Under the pieces are notes generated by a model. It was given only the letters and a program-made list of their open reading frames with translations. It did not search any database and had not been told where the DNA came from. Source: Terrisporobacter glycolicus ATCC 14880 = DSM 1288 (GTDB taxonomy: Bacteria; Bacillota; Clostridia; Peptostreptococcales; Peptostreptococcaceae). Taken from it: a DNA stretch of 64,000 bases. Position 1 is the stretch's first letter; each line of letters starts with the position of its first letter. Below are positions 44,095-52,209 of this stretch, one piece after another. The DNA lies in the NCBI RefSeq assembly GCF_036812735.1, contig NZ_CP117523.1:682001-746000 (forward strand), read 5' to 3'. A program made the position numbers and the translations under genes.

Positions 44095-44982
44095 ATGCAA
44101 ATAAATGAAGTTGTTCAAGTTGTTGATTTGACAAAGCGTGCGATTAAATATTACGAGGAACAAGGACTTTTGTCAATCAACAAAGATGAAAATGGATATA
44201 GAAATTATACTAAAGAAGATATAAAAATTTTAAAAGAGATTTCTATTTATAGAAAGTTAGGTATTAGCATAAAGGACATTAAAGTTTTGCTTGAAAATAA
44301 AGATAAGCAATTATTAGAAAATATATATAAAGAAAAAATAAATAAGCTTGAAGATTATAAAAGTGAAGCAGAATCTTTAAAAAGATTTATTGATAACAAT
44401 GACGTGGAAGAAATATACGAAAACTTAGATTATGAAACTTTAGGCAAAGCAATACAAGATATGATTCCAGGATTTTATGGTTACTATTTTATGAATCATT
44501 TTATGCCTTATTTGCAAATGAAAATTAAAACAAAAGAGCAAAAGGATGCATATAAAAGGATAATTGAATTTTGGGACAATGCAGAAATCAAAATACCTTT
44601 ATTGATGAAAATTAATAGTTTTATCATGTATAAATTATTACCTAAGCAAGACATGAGCAAAATGGTAGAACAAATGGATGCTAAGACTAAAGAATATATA
44701 AATATAAGTGATGAAGCATATGAAAAGTTAAAAGAACAGACAGCAAGAGGTGTAAAAATAAAAAATAGTTTCTTTTTTAAATATCATCCTGCATTTATTT
44801 TACAGAGAAAGTTTATGCAGCGTTTACAAGATAGTGGTTATAATGATATATTTATTCCAAATATGATTTTATTATCACCTAAATATAAAGAATATCATGA
44901 AGCTTTAAGTAAGATTAATAAACGTATTTGTAATGATTTGGGATTACATTATGATTCAAAATACAATTTAATTATGAGATGA
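44095..44982 (+). CDS. MerR-family transcription regulator
   Basis: The 295-residue protein starts at the ATG at 44095 (GAGGAG upstream); a GTG three codons earlier overlaps that site. The N-terminus is a MerR winged helix (INEVVQVVDLTKRAIKYYEEQGLLSINKDENGYRNY, ~3-38) followed by a helix pair and a coiled-coil dimer helix (~85-105). The remaining ~190 residues, with WDNAEIKIPLLMK and two amphipathic helical segments, are an uncharacterised effector domain seen in clostridial MerR proteins. No transporter is adjacent. Likely self-regulated through the promoter described. Confidence 0.85.
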   Translation: MQINEVVQVVDLTKRAIKYYEEQGLLSINKDENGYRNYTKEDIKILKEISIYRKLGISIKDIKVLLENKDKQLLENIYKEKINKLEDYKSEAESLKRFIDNNDVEEIYENLDYETLGKAIQDMIPGFYGYYFMNHFMPYLQMKIKTKEQKDAYKRIIEFWDNAEIKIPLLMKINSFIMYKLLPKQDMSKMVEQMDAKTKEYINISDEAYEKLKEQTARGVKIKNSFFFKYHPAFILQRKFMQRLQDSGYNDIFIPNMILLSPKYKEYHEALSKINKRICNDLGLHYDSKYNLIMR

Positions 44983-44983
44983 T

Positions 44984-45014
44984 AAAAATAGGAGTAGTTT
45001 TACTCCTATTTTTT
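44984..45014 (+). terminator. Intrinsic terminator
   Basis: AAAATAGGAGTA pairs perfectly with TACTCCTATTTT, 4-nt loop, then TT. Confidence 0.88.
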
Positions 45015-45127
45015 AGGTGCAAATAAATTATAAGATAATAAACAGATTTTTAATTGGAATAAAAAATTTAAATATATATTGTAACGAAATACATTTTATA
45101 ATCACTAATAATATGAAAGGAGGATTT

Positions 45128-45334
45128 ATGTTAATTATTAAAAAAATATATGAAGAATACAAACATGATGTTTTTATATACCTTGTAAGTTTAACAAAGG
45201 ATGCCTCTCTTTCTGAAGATTTAGTGTCGGAAACTTTCTTAAGTGCGATTAAATCATTACATAGGTTTCATAATGAAGAGCAAGATAAAATAAAGGATAA
45301 GGAAATGGAATCCATAAAAGATGAGGAGAAATAA
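45128..45334 (+). CDS. Truncated ECF sigma factor (region 2 only)
   Basis: Starting at the ATG at 45128 (AAAGGAGG upstream), 68 residues are read. Residues ~4-45 match sigma-70 region 2 of ECF sigma factors (KKIYEEYKHDVFIYLVSLTK, then SEDLVSETFLSAIKSLHRF). Family members need a region 4 for -35 recognition and are ~160-190 residues, so this one lacks its C-terminal half; the tail is a Lys/Glu/Asp-rich stretch. The frame ends one base before the next gene. It could be a decayed sigma factor or a small protein that binds core RNA polymerase. Confidence 0.65.
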   Translation: MLIIKKIYEEYKHDVFIYLVSLTKDASLSEDLVSETFLSAIKSLHRFHNEEQDKIKDKEMESIKDEEK

Positions 45335-45335
45335 A

Positions 45336-45803
45336 TTGAAAGAAAAATATATGGTAGGTATCATATCAGATACTCATGGATTATTACGAGATGAAGTAAT
45401 TGATTATTTGAAAAAATGTGATTATATAGTACATGGTGGCGATATTAACTCAGAAGATGTTCTAAAAGAATTGAAAAATATAGCTCCTGTATATATGGTG
45501 AGAGGTAATAATGATAAAGGTGAGTGGGTAGAAAAACTACCAAAAGAATTATATTTTAATATAGGAAAGATTAGATTTTATATGGTACACAACAAAAAAG
45601 ATATTTCATATAATTTAAAACCTGTAGATGTAATTATTTTTGGACATTCTCATAAATATTTTTGTGAGAAAGTGGAAGAAATACTTTGGTTAAATCCCGG
45701 TAGTTGTGGCAAAAGACGATTTAACCTGCCTATAAGATTTGTAATTATGACTATTGAAAAGAATAATTATAAGATACAAAAAATTGATATTTTGCTTGGT
45801 TAG
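45336..45803 (+). CDS. MJ0936/YfcE-type metallophosphoesterase
   Basis: This 155-residue enzyme has the calcineurin-like metal motifs GIISDTHG (~8-15), YIVHGGDIN (~31-39), VRGNNDKG (~57-64), MVHNKKD, and IIFGHSHKY (~92-100), the signature of the YfcE/MJ0936 phosphodiesterases. GAGGAG lies eight bases before the TTG at 45336, which I take as the start; the ATG at 45351 is further away. It is translationally close to the truncated sigma gene. Substrate unknown. A terminator follows. Confidence 0.88.
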   Translation: MKEKYMVGIISDTHGLLRDEVIDYLKKCDYIVHGGDINSEDVLKELKNIAPVYMVRGNNDKGEWVEKLPKELYFNIGKIRFYMVHNKKDISYNLKPVDVIIFGHSHKYFCEKVEEILWLNPGSCGKRRFNLPIRFVIMTIEKNNYKIQKIDILLG

Positions 45804-45806
45804 AAT

Positions 45807-45841
45807 AAAACACCCAAATTGTAATAAGTAGGGTGTTTTTT
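45807..45841 (+). terminator. Intrinsic terminator
   Basis: AAAACACCC pairs with GGGTGTTTT, followed by more T. Confidence 0.85.
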
Positions 45842-46016
45842 AGCTGAAAGTTATTAAACAACAAAGTCTAAGTATTAATTTATAGAAAAAAGAGGGTATC
45901 TTAATACAATTCTAAAACATATATAATAAGGATTTTTTTGTATTGTAAAATATTACTTAAAAAAATAGGGAAAATAATAAGAGGATACATTTTAAATCTA
46001 AAGAGAGGTGTATATT

Positions 46017-47426
46017 ATGGAAAATATATTAAGATATTATTTAATGCCTCATCCACCTTTGATAATTCCATCTGTGGGTAAGGGACAAGAAAGAGAAATA
46101 CAAAGTACTATTGATGCTTGTAATCAAGTAGGAGAAGAAATAAGTAACTTAGAGCCAGAAACTGTGGTAATTATAACCCCTCATGGAACTATGTTTTCAG
46201 ATGCTATTGCAATTTCAAATGAGGAATATATAAAGGGAGATTTTAAACAATTTAACGATTTTGATACTTACATAGAAGGTATAATTGATAAAGTGTTTAA
46301 TGAAGAATTAATTAATATTTGTAAGGAGGAAAATATACCAGTAACAAGGATAGATTCTAATATTTTAAGCAAATTTAATAGAGAATATGAGCTAGATCAT
46401 GGAGCTATGATACCTATGTATTTTATAAATAAGTATTATAAACAATACAAAATAGTTCATGTTACATATGCAGCGCTTAGTGATATTGAACTTTATAAGT
46501 TTGGCGTGGCCATAAGAAAAAGTGCACAAAACTTAAATAAAAAGATAGTGTTTATAGCAAGTGGAGATTTGTCTCATAGATTAAGTGAGAATGGACCTTA
46601 TAACTATTCTCCAGAAGGTTCAAAATTTGATAAGTTATTATTAGATAATTTACAAAAAGGTGATGTATTAAGCGTATTTAATATGGATAAATACATGGTA
46701 GAATGTGCAGGAGAATGTGGATTAAGGTCTGTATTTATAATGCTTGGAGCTATGGAAGGAGAAGTAGTTAAGGGTAAATTATTGTCTTATGAAGGACCAT
46801 TTGGGGTTGGATATGGAGTGATGACTTTTAATAATGAGTTAAAAAACCAGAGTAATTTAGAAGAATTAATCAATCTGAAAAAGGAACTTTATAATAAAAA
46901 AGTAGCTAATGATAACTTATATGTAAAATTAGCTAGGGAAAGTTTAAATCATTATTATACTTATGGTCATTTTATGGCAAAACCAAGTAATTTACCAAAA
47001 GGACTTAGTAAAGAAAAAGGTGGAGTATTTGTATCTTTAAAAAAATTTGGAAAGTTAAGAGGTTGTATTGGAACTTTCCTACCAACTACCGATTCTATAG
47101 CAGAAGAAATAATAAGAAATTCAGTGAATGCAGCAATAGAGGACCCAAGATTTCCAAATGTTACAGAAAATGAATTGTTGGACATAGATATATCTGTAGA
47201 CGTTCTTAGCAGACCTCATAAATCTACAAAGGCAGAATTGAATCCTAAAAAATATGGTGTTATAGTTATTCAGGGATATAAAAAAGGATTATTACTACCA
47301 GACTTAGATGGAGTAAATACTGTGGATTATCAACTTAAAATAGCTTGTGAAAAGGCTGGTATAAATCCACATGAAGAATATGAAATAGAAAGATTTCAGG
47401 TGACAAGATACAAAGAAGGTGTATAG
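46017..47426 (+). CDS. AmmeMemoRadiSam system MEMO/AMMECR1 fusion protein
   Basis: The 469-residue protein starts at the ATG at 46017; a GTG three codons before overlaps the GAGAGGTG ribosome site. Residues ~1-270 are a MEMO/LigB-like domain related to class III extradiol dioxygenases (YYLMPHPPLIIPSVGKGQE, ITPHGTMFSD, ELDHGAMIPMYF, FIASGDLSHRL). Residues ~295-469 are an AMMECR1 domain with GVFVSLKKFGKLRGCIGTFLP. In many genomes MEMO and AMMECR1 occur with one radical SAM enzyme, here the next gene. The chemistry of the system is unknown. Confidence 0.92.
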   Translation: MENILRYYLMPHPPLIIPSVGKGQEREIQSTIDACNQVGEEISNLEPETVVIITPHGTMFSDAIAISNEEYIKGDFKQFNDFDTYIEGIIDKVFNEELINICKEENIPVTRIDSNILSKFNREYELDHGAMIPMYFINKYYKQYKIVHVTYAALSDIELYKFGVAIRKSAQNLNKKIVFIASGDLSHRLSENGPYNYSPEGSKFDKLLLDNLQKGDVLSVFNMDKYMVECAGECGLRSVFIMLGAMEGEVVKGKLLSYEGPFGVGYGVMTFNNELKNQSNLEELINLKKELYNKKVANDNLYVKLARESLNHYYTYGHFMAKPSNLPKGLSKEKGGVFVSLKKFGKLRGCIGTFLPTTDSIAEEIIRNSVNAAIEDPRFPNVTENELLDIDISVDVLSRPHKSTKAELNPKKYGVIVIQGYKKGLLLPDLDGVNTVDYQLKIACEKAGINPHEEYEIERFQVTRYKEGV

Positions 47427-48413
47427 ATGGAAGAAAAATTAAAATTTTACAAAGAGAAAGGAAATTGCATAAAATGCCACCTTTGCCCTCATAACTGCTT
47501 TTTAAGTGAAGGGAAATATGGAGTATGTAAACTTAGAACTGTAAAAAATAATATACCTATTGTCACAAATTATGGAGAAATAACTTCTGCCAATGTGGAT
47601 CCAATAGAAAAAAAGCCCTTGTATCATTTTAAGCCAGGAATGGATATTTTATCTGTGGGAACTTTTGGATGCAATATGAGTTGTAGTTTTTGTCAAAATC
47701 ATGAAATATCACAGAATAAATCTTCATCAGAATTTATTGATATAGATAAACTTATAAATTTAATAATAAATATACCAAATAATGAGGGTATAGCATTTAC
47801 TTATAATGAACCTTTTATGTGGTATGAATATGTTTATGATGTGGCTAAAAAAATAAAAGAATACGATAAAAGCATTAGTATAATATTAGTGACTAATGGA
47901 TTTGTAAATAAAGAACCTTTAGAAAAAATTTTGCCTTTTATTGATGCAATGAATATAGATTTAAAAGGATTTACACAAAAATATTATAATGAAATTTGCG
48001 GTGCTAAAATAGAACCAGTTTTAGAAACTATAAAAATAGCTAGTAAATATACTCATGTAGAAATAACAACTTTAATGGTTAGGGATGAAAATGATTCATT
48101 AGAAGAAATAGTTGGAATTGCAAAATTTTTATCTTCTATAGACAAAAACATTCCTCTTCACCTAAGTAGATATTTTCCAAATTATAAAATGAAAAATCAG
48201 CCCACATTAGTGGAAAATATTATGAATGCAAAGAAAGAAGCTAAAAAATATTTAAATTATGTATATGTGGGGAATGTAGCAGGTGTAGATAATAACACTT
48301 ATTGCCCAAACTGTGGATATAATCTTGTAACTAGGGATATTTACACAACAAATGCTCATATTAAAGGTGATAAGTGTACTAATTGTAAGGAATATATAAA
48401 TATAATATTTTAA
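47427..48413 (+). CDS. AmmeMemoRadiSam system radical SAM enzyme
   Basis: This 328-residue enzyme has the radical SAM cluster motif CNMSCSFCQN (C-x3-C-x2-C, ~88-97), preceded by an N-terminal CIKCHLCPHNCFLSEGKYG zinc-like Cys set and followed by a C-terminal CPNCGYNL...CTNC pair (~290-325). This resembles PflA-type activases (the AMMECR1-next radical SAM family). Its ATG follows the stop of the MEMO/AMMECR1 gene with no gap, so the two form one unit. Substrate unknown; MEMO or AMMECR1 may be target or partner. Confidence 0.92.
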   Translation: MEEKLKFYKEKGNCIKCHLCPHNCFLSEGKYGVCKLRTVKNNIPIVTNYGEITSANVDPIEKKPLYHFKPGMDILSVGTFGCNMSCSFCQNHEISQNKSSSEFIDIDKLINLIINIPNNEGIAFTYNEPFMWYEYVYDVAKKIKEYDKSISIILVTNGFVNKEPLEKILPFIDAMNIDLKGFTQKYYNEICGAKIEPVLETIKIASKYTHVEITTLMVRDENDSLEEIVGIAKFLSSIDKNIPLHLSRYFPNYKMKNQPTLVENIMNAKKEAKKYLNYVYVGNVAGVDNNTYCPNCGYNLVTRDIYTTNAHIKGDKCTNCKEYINIIF

Positions 48414-48417
48414 AATA

Positions 48418-48463
48418 AAGTCCTCTTTTTAAGTAATTAAGAAAAATAGAAGAGGGCTTTTTT
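48418..48463 (+). terminator. Intrinsic terminator
   Basis: AAAGTCCTCTT pairs with AAGAGGGCTTT (one G-U), followed by TTT; loop ~20 nt. Confidence 0.75.
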
Positions 48464-48603
48464 AGCACAAAAATGGTAAAGGTTTTTATATTAGAATGAA
48501 ACTTCCTAAGTAGAAGTATTTGATTATAACTTAAAATATAATATAATTAAGAAGAATATAGTTACAATGAATTAAAAATGTTATATAAATTGGGGAGACG
48601 AGG

Positions 48604-49275
48604 ATGAAAGTTACAATCAAAGATGTAGCAAAAGAAGCTAATGTTGCTGTTTCCACAGTATCTAGAGTACTTTCGGATAGTAGCAAAATTAGTGAAAAGA
48701 CAAAAAAAAAGGTTTGGGATGCAGTAAAAAAACTAAATTATGTCCCAAATGAAATGGCGAGAGGTCTGGCAAACAAAAGAACGAAGATATTAGCAGTAAT
48801 TATACCACAATGGATTTGTGATTCCTTTTACCATCCTTTCTTTCTTCAAGTTTTTAGAGGTATAAGCAATTGTGCAAAAGATAGAGATTATTTTATCATG
48901 TATGCTTTTAAAGAAAATGATGATACCTGGATTAATAGGTTTATACAAAGCAACTTTGTTGAGGGGATTTTATTATTTCACGAGGAAGAAGATAAAATCA
49001 CTACTGAATTTTTAAAAGATATAGAGTTTCCTTTTGTTTCAGTAAGTATAAATCAAGATTTAGAAAAGGCACTATTCTTTGAAGATGAAGATGATAAGTT
49101 CATACATGAGGCAAATGGAAAATATTTAGGTCAATATGTAGCTAAAATAATGATGGATAAATTGGAAAGCAAAGATCCAGGTGAAAAGTATTATATAATA
49201 AACACTAAGTTAATTGAAAAAGAATCTTTAGTAGATAAAATGAAAAGTAAAGTTTTATATAATAGAAATATTTAA
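48604..49275 (+). CDS. LacI-family regulator with abridged effector domain
   Basis: This 223-residue protein has an intact LacI DNA-binding head (TIKDVAKEANVAVSTVSRVL, ~4-23; YVPNEMARGLA hinge ~47-57) but is ~110 residues short of the ~335 norm. The first half of the sugar-binding domain is present to VSVSINQDL (~150); after an Asp/Glu-rich joint it jumps to the usual end (KYLGQYVAKIMMDKLESK, then YIINTKLIEKES). The effector pocket should be missing, while dimer contacts may survive. It is not frame-broken, so it may act as a constitutive or partner-dependent repressor. It lies 41 bp before the ROK kinase. Confidence 0.75.
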   Translation: MKVTIKDVAKEANVAVSTVSRVLSDSSKISEKTKKKVWDAVKKLNYVPNEMARGLANKRTKILAVIIPQWICDSFYHPFFLQVFRGISNCAKDRDYFIMYAFKENDDTWINRFIQSNFVEGILLFHEEEDKITTEFLKDIEFPFVSVSINQDLEKALFFEDEDDKFIHEANGKYLGQYVAKIMMDKLESKDPGEKYYIINTKLIEKESLVDKMKSKVLYNRNI

Positions 49276-49316
49276 AAATAAATCAATAAATATATACAGC
49301 AAATTGGAGGGTTATT

Positions 49317-50258
49317 ATGAAGAAATATTCGCTAGGAATTGATATAGGAGGGACTACAGTAAAACTTGGTTTATTTAATAATGAAGGTGAATTATTGCAT
49401 AAGTGGGAAATTGAAACTAGAAAAATTGACAATGGAAAATATATTTTATCTGATATTACAGAGTCAATAAATAGCTTATTAGAAGAAAGAAATATATTTA
49501 AAGATGAAGTATTAGGAGCTGGAGTAGGAGTACCAGGACCTGTAAAAGATGACGGAACTATATTGGGAAGTGTAAATTTAGGATGGCCAGTATTTAATGT
49601 GTCAACAACTTTAGAAGAATTATTAAACATTCCTATAAAAGTGGCAAATGATGCAAATATTGCGGCGCTTGGTGAAATGTATAAGGGTGGAGGACAAGGA
49701 TACAAAAATATGATAATGGTTACTTTAGGAACTGGGGTAGGTGGAGGAGTTATTATAAATAATAATGTAATAGCTGGATACACTGGTTCTGGTGGAGAAA
49801 TTGGTCATATGAATGTAAATCCTCATGAAAAAATAAGTTGTAATTGTGGTAGAAAAGGTTGTTTAGAACAATATGCTTCAGCAACTGGAATATCAAGATT
49901 AGGAAGAGAAATTTTAGAAAAAGAAAGTTGTGAGTCTAAATTAAGAAATATTGAAAATATTACAGCTAAAGATGTATTTGACTTTGCCAAAGAAAATGAT
50001 GAATTGTCTGTAAAAGTTGTAGAAAAGTTTAGCTCCATATTAGGACGTACTTTATCAAATATAGCTTGCATTTGTAACCCAGAGGTCTTTGTTATAGGTG
50101 GTGGAGTTTCGAAAGCGGGAGATATGTTATTGCATAACATAAAAAAATATTATTTAGAAAATGCCTTTCATTCAACTGCTGATACAGAGTTTAAATTAGC
50201 AACATTAGGAAATGATGCAGGTATATTTGGAGGCGCAAAGTTGGCAAGTGAAATTTAA
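49317..50258 (+). CDS. glcK: ROK-family glucokinase
   Basis: This 313-residue kinase has the ROK pattern: phosphate-1 motif LGIDIGGTTVKLGLF (~5-19), GVGVPGPVKDDG (~70-81), VANDANIAALGE (~109-120), LGTGVGGGVI (~141-150), GEIGHMNV (~161-168) and the zinc site CNCGRKGCLEQYAS (~175-188). It phosphorylates glucose, or possibly N-acetylmannosamine or another hexose, with ATP. Glucokinase is the commonest assignment for this length and motif set. The LacI-like gene directly upstream may control it. Confidence 0.9.
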   Translation: MKKYSLGIDIGGTTVKLGLFNNEGELLHKWEIETRKIDNGKYILSDITESINSLLEERNIFKDEVLGAGVGVPGPVKDDGTILGSVNLGWPVFNVSTTLEELLNIPIKVANDANIAALGEMYKGGGQGYKNMIMVTLGTGVGGGVIINNNVIAGYTGSGGEIGHMNVNPHEKISCNCGRKGCLEQYASATGISRLGREILEKESCESKLRNIENITAKDVFDFAKENDELSVKVVEKFSSILGRTLSNIACICNPEVFVIGGGVSKAGDMLLHNIKKYYLENAFHSTADTEFKLATLGNDAGIFGGAKLASEI

Positions 50259-50354
50259 TTAAGATACTAAAAAATATTAATGTAATGAAAGTTATTAAAG
50301 AAGGGAATACTATACTTGAAGCTTAGTTTAATGACTTAACCACATTTTAGAGAG

Positions 50355-50389
50355 GAATGTCATATGTACATGTGACATTTCTTTTTTTA
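50355..50389 (+). terminator. Intrinsic terminator
   Basis: GAATGTCAYATGTACATGTGACATTTC-type stem (near perfect), followed by seven T. The 95 bases between the ROK stop and this hairpin hold nothing else. Confidence 0.85.
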
Positions 50390-50414
50390 TTGTTATAAAA
50401 AGTTAGAAAACTTA

Positions 50415-50443
50415 TTGAAAATTATAAAAAATATTTATATAAT
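50415..50443 (+). promoter_or_regulatory. Promoter of glycine reductase operon 1
   Basis: TTGAAA (50415-50420), 17-bp spacer, TATAAT (50438-50443), ~95 bp before the riboswitch. Confidence 0.6.
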
Positions 50444-50540
50444 ATAATTAATATAAAAATAATTAATAAATAATTTTTATATTCTATTTTTCTAGTAAAC
50501 AAATATGTTAATAAAAATGCATATTATGAAGGTTGATTAC

Positions 50541-50730
50541 TGCAGGAGAGACTTATTAAATTAAGAGCCGAAGGAATAATTTAGTACCAAGCGAGTGCTA
50601 AAGATGATCTCAGGCAAAAGGACCGTAGTAGGACTTAACTCTGGAAAGCAAATAATACAACATGATAAAGCATATTGCACCGAAGGGGCAACTCTTTAAG
50701 AGGAAACTCTCAGGTTAAATACAGAGCAGA
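50541..50730 (+). ncRNA. Tandem glycine riboswitch (operon 1)
   Basis: Two gcvT-type aptamers are adjacent. The first has GGAGAG (50545-50550), GCCGAAGGA, ATCTCAGGCAAAAGGACCG and CTCTGGAAAGC. The second has GCACCGAAGGGGCAA and GAAACTCTCAGGTTAAATAC, closing with AGAGCAGA. Glycine binding should change the following terminator. In an operon that consumes glycine the switch is expected to turn expression on. Confidence 0.94.
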
Positions 50731-50757
50731 AAGCTATCTTACTTTCTGCTTTTTTTG
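50725..50757 (+). terminator. Glycine riboswitch expression-platform terminator
   Basis: AGCAGAAAG pairs with CTTTCTGCT, followed by seven T. Its left arm overlaps the end of aptamer 2, so glycine binding can block it. Confidence 0.88.
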
Positions 50758-50910
50758 TTGCAAAATTTTGTTATTTTAACACATCTATCACCATGTCGCA
50801 TATAAATTATTTAAAAAGATTTGAATAAAGATGATTTATAAGTCTTAAATGGGCTTTTAAATAATGATGTTAAACCTAGTTACAAATAAAAATATTTGGA
50901 GGTGATTATT

Positions 50911-52191
50911 TTGAAATTAGAATTAGGATATGTAAAGGTAAATGACATATGCTTTTCAGATGTTTCAAAAGTAGAAAATGGTGTTATCTATGTTAATAAG
51001 CAAGAACTAATAGACTTATTAATGGAAGATGAAAATATTAAATCTGTTGATTTAGATATTGCTAGACCGGGAGATAGTACACGTATAATACCAGTTAAAG
51101 ATGTTATAGAACCAAGAGTTAAGGTTGAAGGACCGGGAGGAATATTCCCAGGTATGATTAGTAAAGTTACTACTGTAGGTAGCGGAAAAACTAATGTGCT
51201 TAAAGGTTCAGCAGTAGTTACAACAGGTAAGATAGTTGGATTCCAAGAAGGTATTATTGATATGAGTGGTGAAGGTGCAAAATATACTCCATTTTCTAAG
51301 CTTTGTAACTTAGTATTAGTTTGCGAGCCTATTGATGATTTAAAACAACATAACCATGAAGCAGCTTTAAGATTTGCTGGATACAAAGCAGCCACATACT
51401 TAGGAAATTTGGCAAAAGATATTACTCCAGATGAAACAGAGGTTTATGAAACAGATTCAATAATAGAAGGATATAAAAAATATACAGAATTACCAAGAGT
51501 AGCTTATGTATATATGCTTCAAACTCAAGGTTTATTGCATGATACTTATGTATATGGTGTAGATGCTAAGAGAACTATATCTACTTTAATTTATCCAACA
51601 GAAGTAATGGACGGAGCAATAGTAAGTGGTAACTGTGTTTCTGCATGCGATAAAAACACAACTTATCATCATTTAAATAACCCAGTTATTCATGACTTAT
51701 TTGAAAAACATGGAAAAGAGTTAAACTTTGTTGGTGTAATAATAACAAACGAAAATGTTTATCTTGCTGACAAAGAAAGGTCTTCTAACTGGAGTGCCAA
51801 ATTAACTGAATTTTTAGGTGTAGACGGTGTAATAATCAACGAAGAAGGATTTGGTAATCCAGATACTGACTTAATAATGAATTGTAAAAAGATAGAAGAA
51901 AAAGGAATAAAAACAGTAATAATAACAGATGAATATGCAGGTAGAGATGGAAAATCGCAATCATTAGCTGATGCTGATTCTTTAGCAAATGCAGTTGTAA
52001 CAGGAGGAAATGCAAATGAATTAATTACTCTTCCTCCGATGGATAAAGTGATAGGATATCAAGAGGTTGTAGATGTTATAGCTGGTGGATTTGACGGAAG
52101 TTTAAAACCAGATGGTTCAATAGTTGCAGAACTTCAAGTTATTACAGGATCTACAAATGAAATAGGTTTTAATAAATTAAGTGCAAGATAG
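50911..52191 (+). CDS. grdE: Glycine reductase component B subunits alpha/beta proprotein, copy 1
   Basis: This 426-residue protein starts at TTG (50911), seven bases after GGAGGTG. It is the GrdE/GrdG-type proprotein of component B: the sequence GNCVSACDKNTTYHHLNNPV (~237-256) contains the Cys that is cleaved to give a pyruvoyl group on the beta subunit, which binds the amine of the substrate. It matches copy 2 (54787-56067) at most residues across its length. With GrdB it forms the substrate-binding half of glycine reductase. Substrate (glycine, not sarcosine or betaine) is inferred from closeness to copy 2, which lies with grdA and grdCD. Confidence 0.9.
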   Translation: MKLELGYVKVNDICFSDVSKVENGVIYVNKQELIDLLMEDENIKSVDLDIARPGDSTRIIPVKDVIEPRVKVEGPGGIFPGMISKVTTVGSGKTNVLKGSAVVTTGKIVGFQEGIIDMSGEGAKYTPFSKLCNLVLVCEPIDDLKQHNHEAALRFAGYKAATYLGNLAKDITPDETEVYETDSIIEGYKKYTELPRVAYVYMLQTQGLLHDTYVYGVDAKRTISTLIYPTEVMDGAIVSGNCVSACDKNTTYHHLNNPVIHDLFEKHGKELNFVGVIITNENVYLADKERSSNWSAKLTEFLGVDGVIINEEGFGNPDTDLIMNCKKIEEKGIKTVIITDEYAGRDGKSQSLADADSLANAVVTGGNANELITLPPMDKVIGYQEVVDVIAGGFDGSLKPDGSIVAELQVITGSTNEIGFNKLSAR

Positions 52192-52209
52192 TGAGAGGGG
52201 GGTTTGAAG

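Noticed and set aside
49283-49783. 166-codon Pro/Ser/Ile-rich open frame antisense to the ROK kinase gene
   Set aside because: Overlaps the well-supported glcK gene; Pro-rich bias comes from Gly codons on the other strand.
50355-50389. Palindrome with TGTGACAT as a third Crp/Fnr site
   Set aside because: It is a U-tailed terminator stem after the ROK gene and lacks the TGTGA-N5-TCACA spacing.
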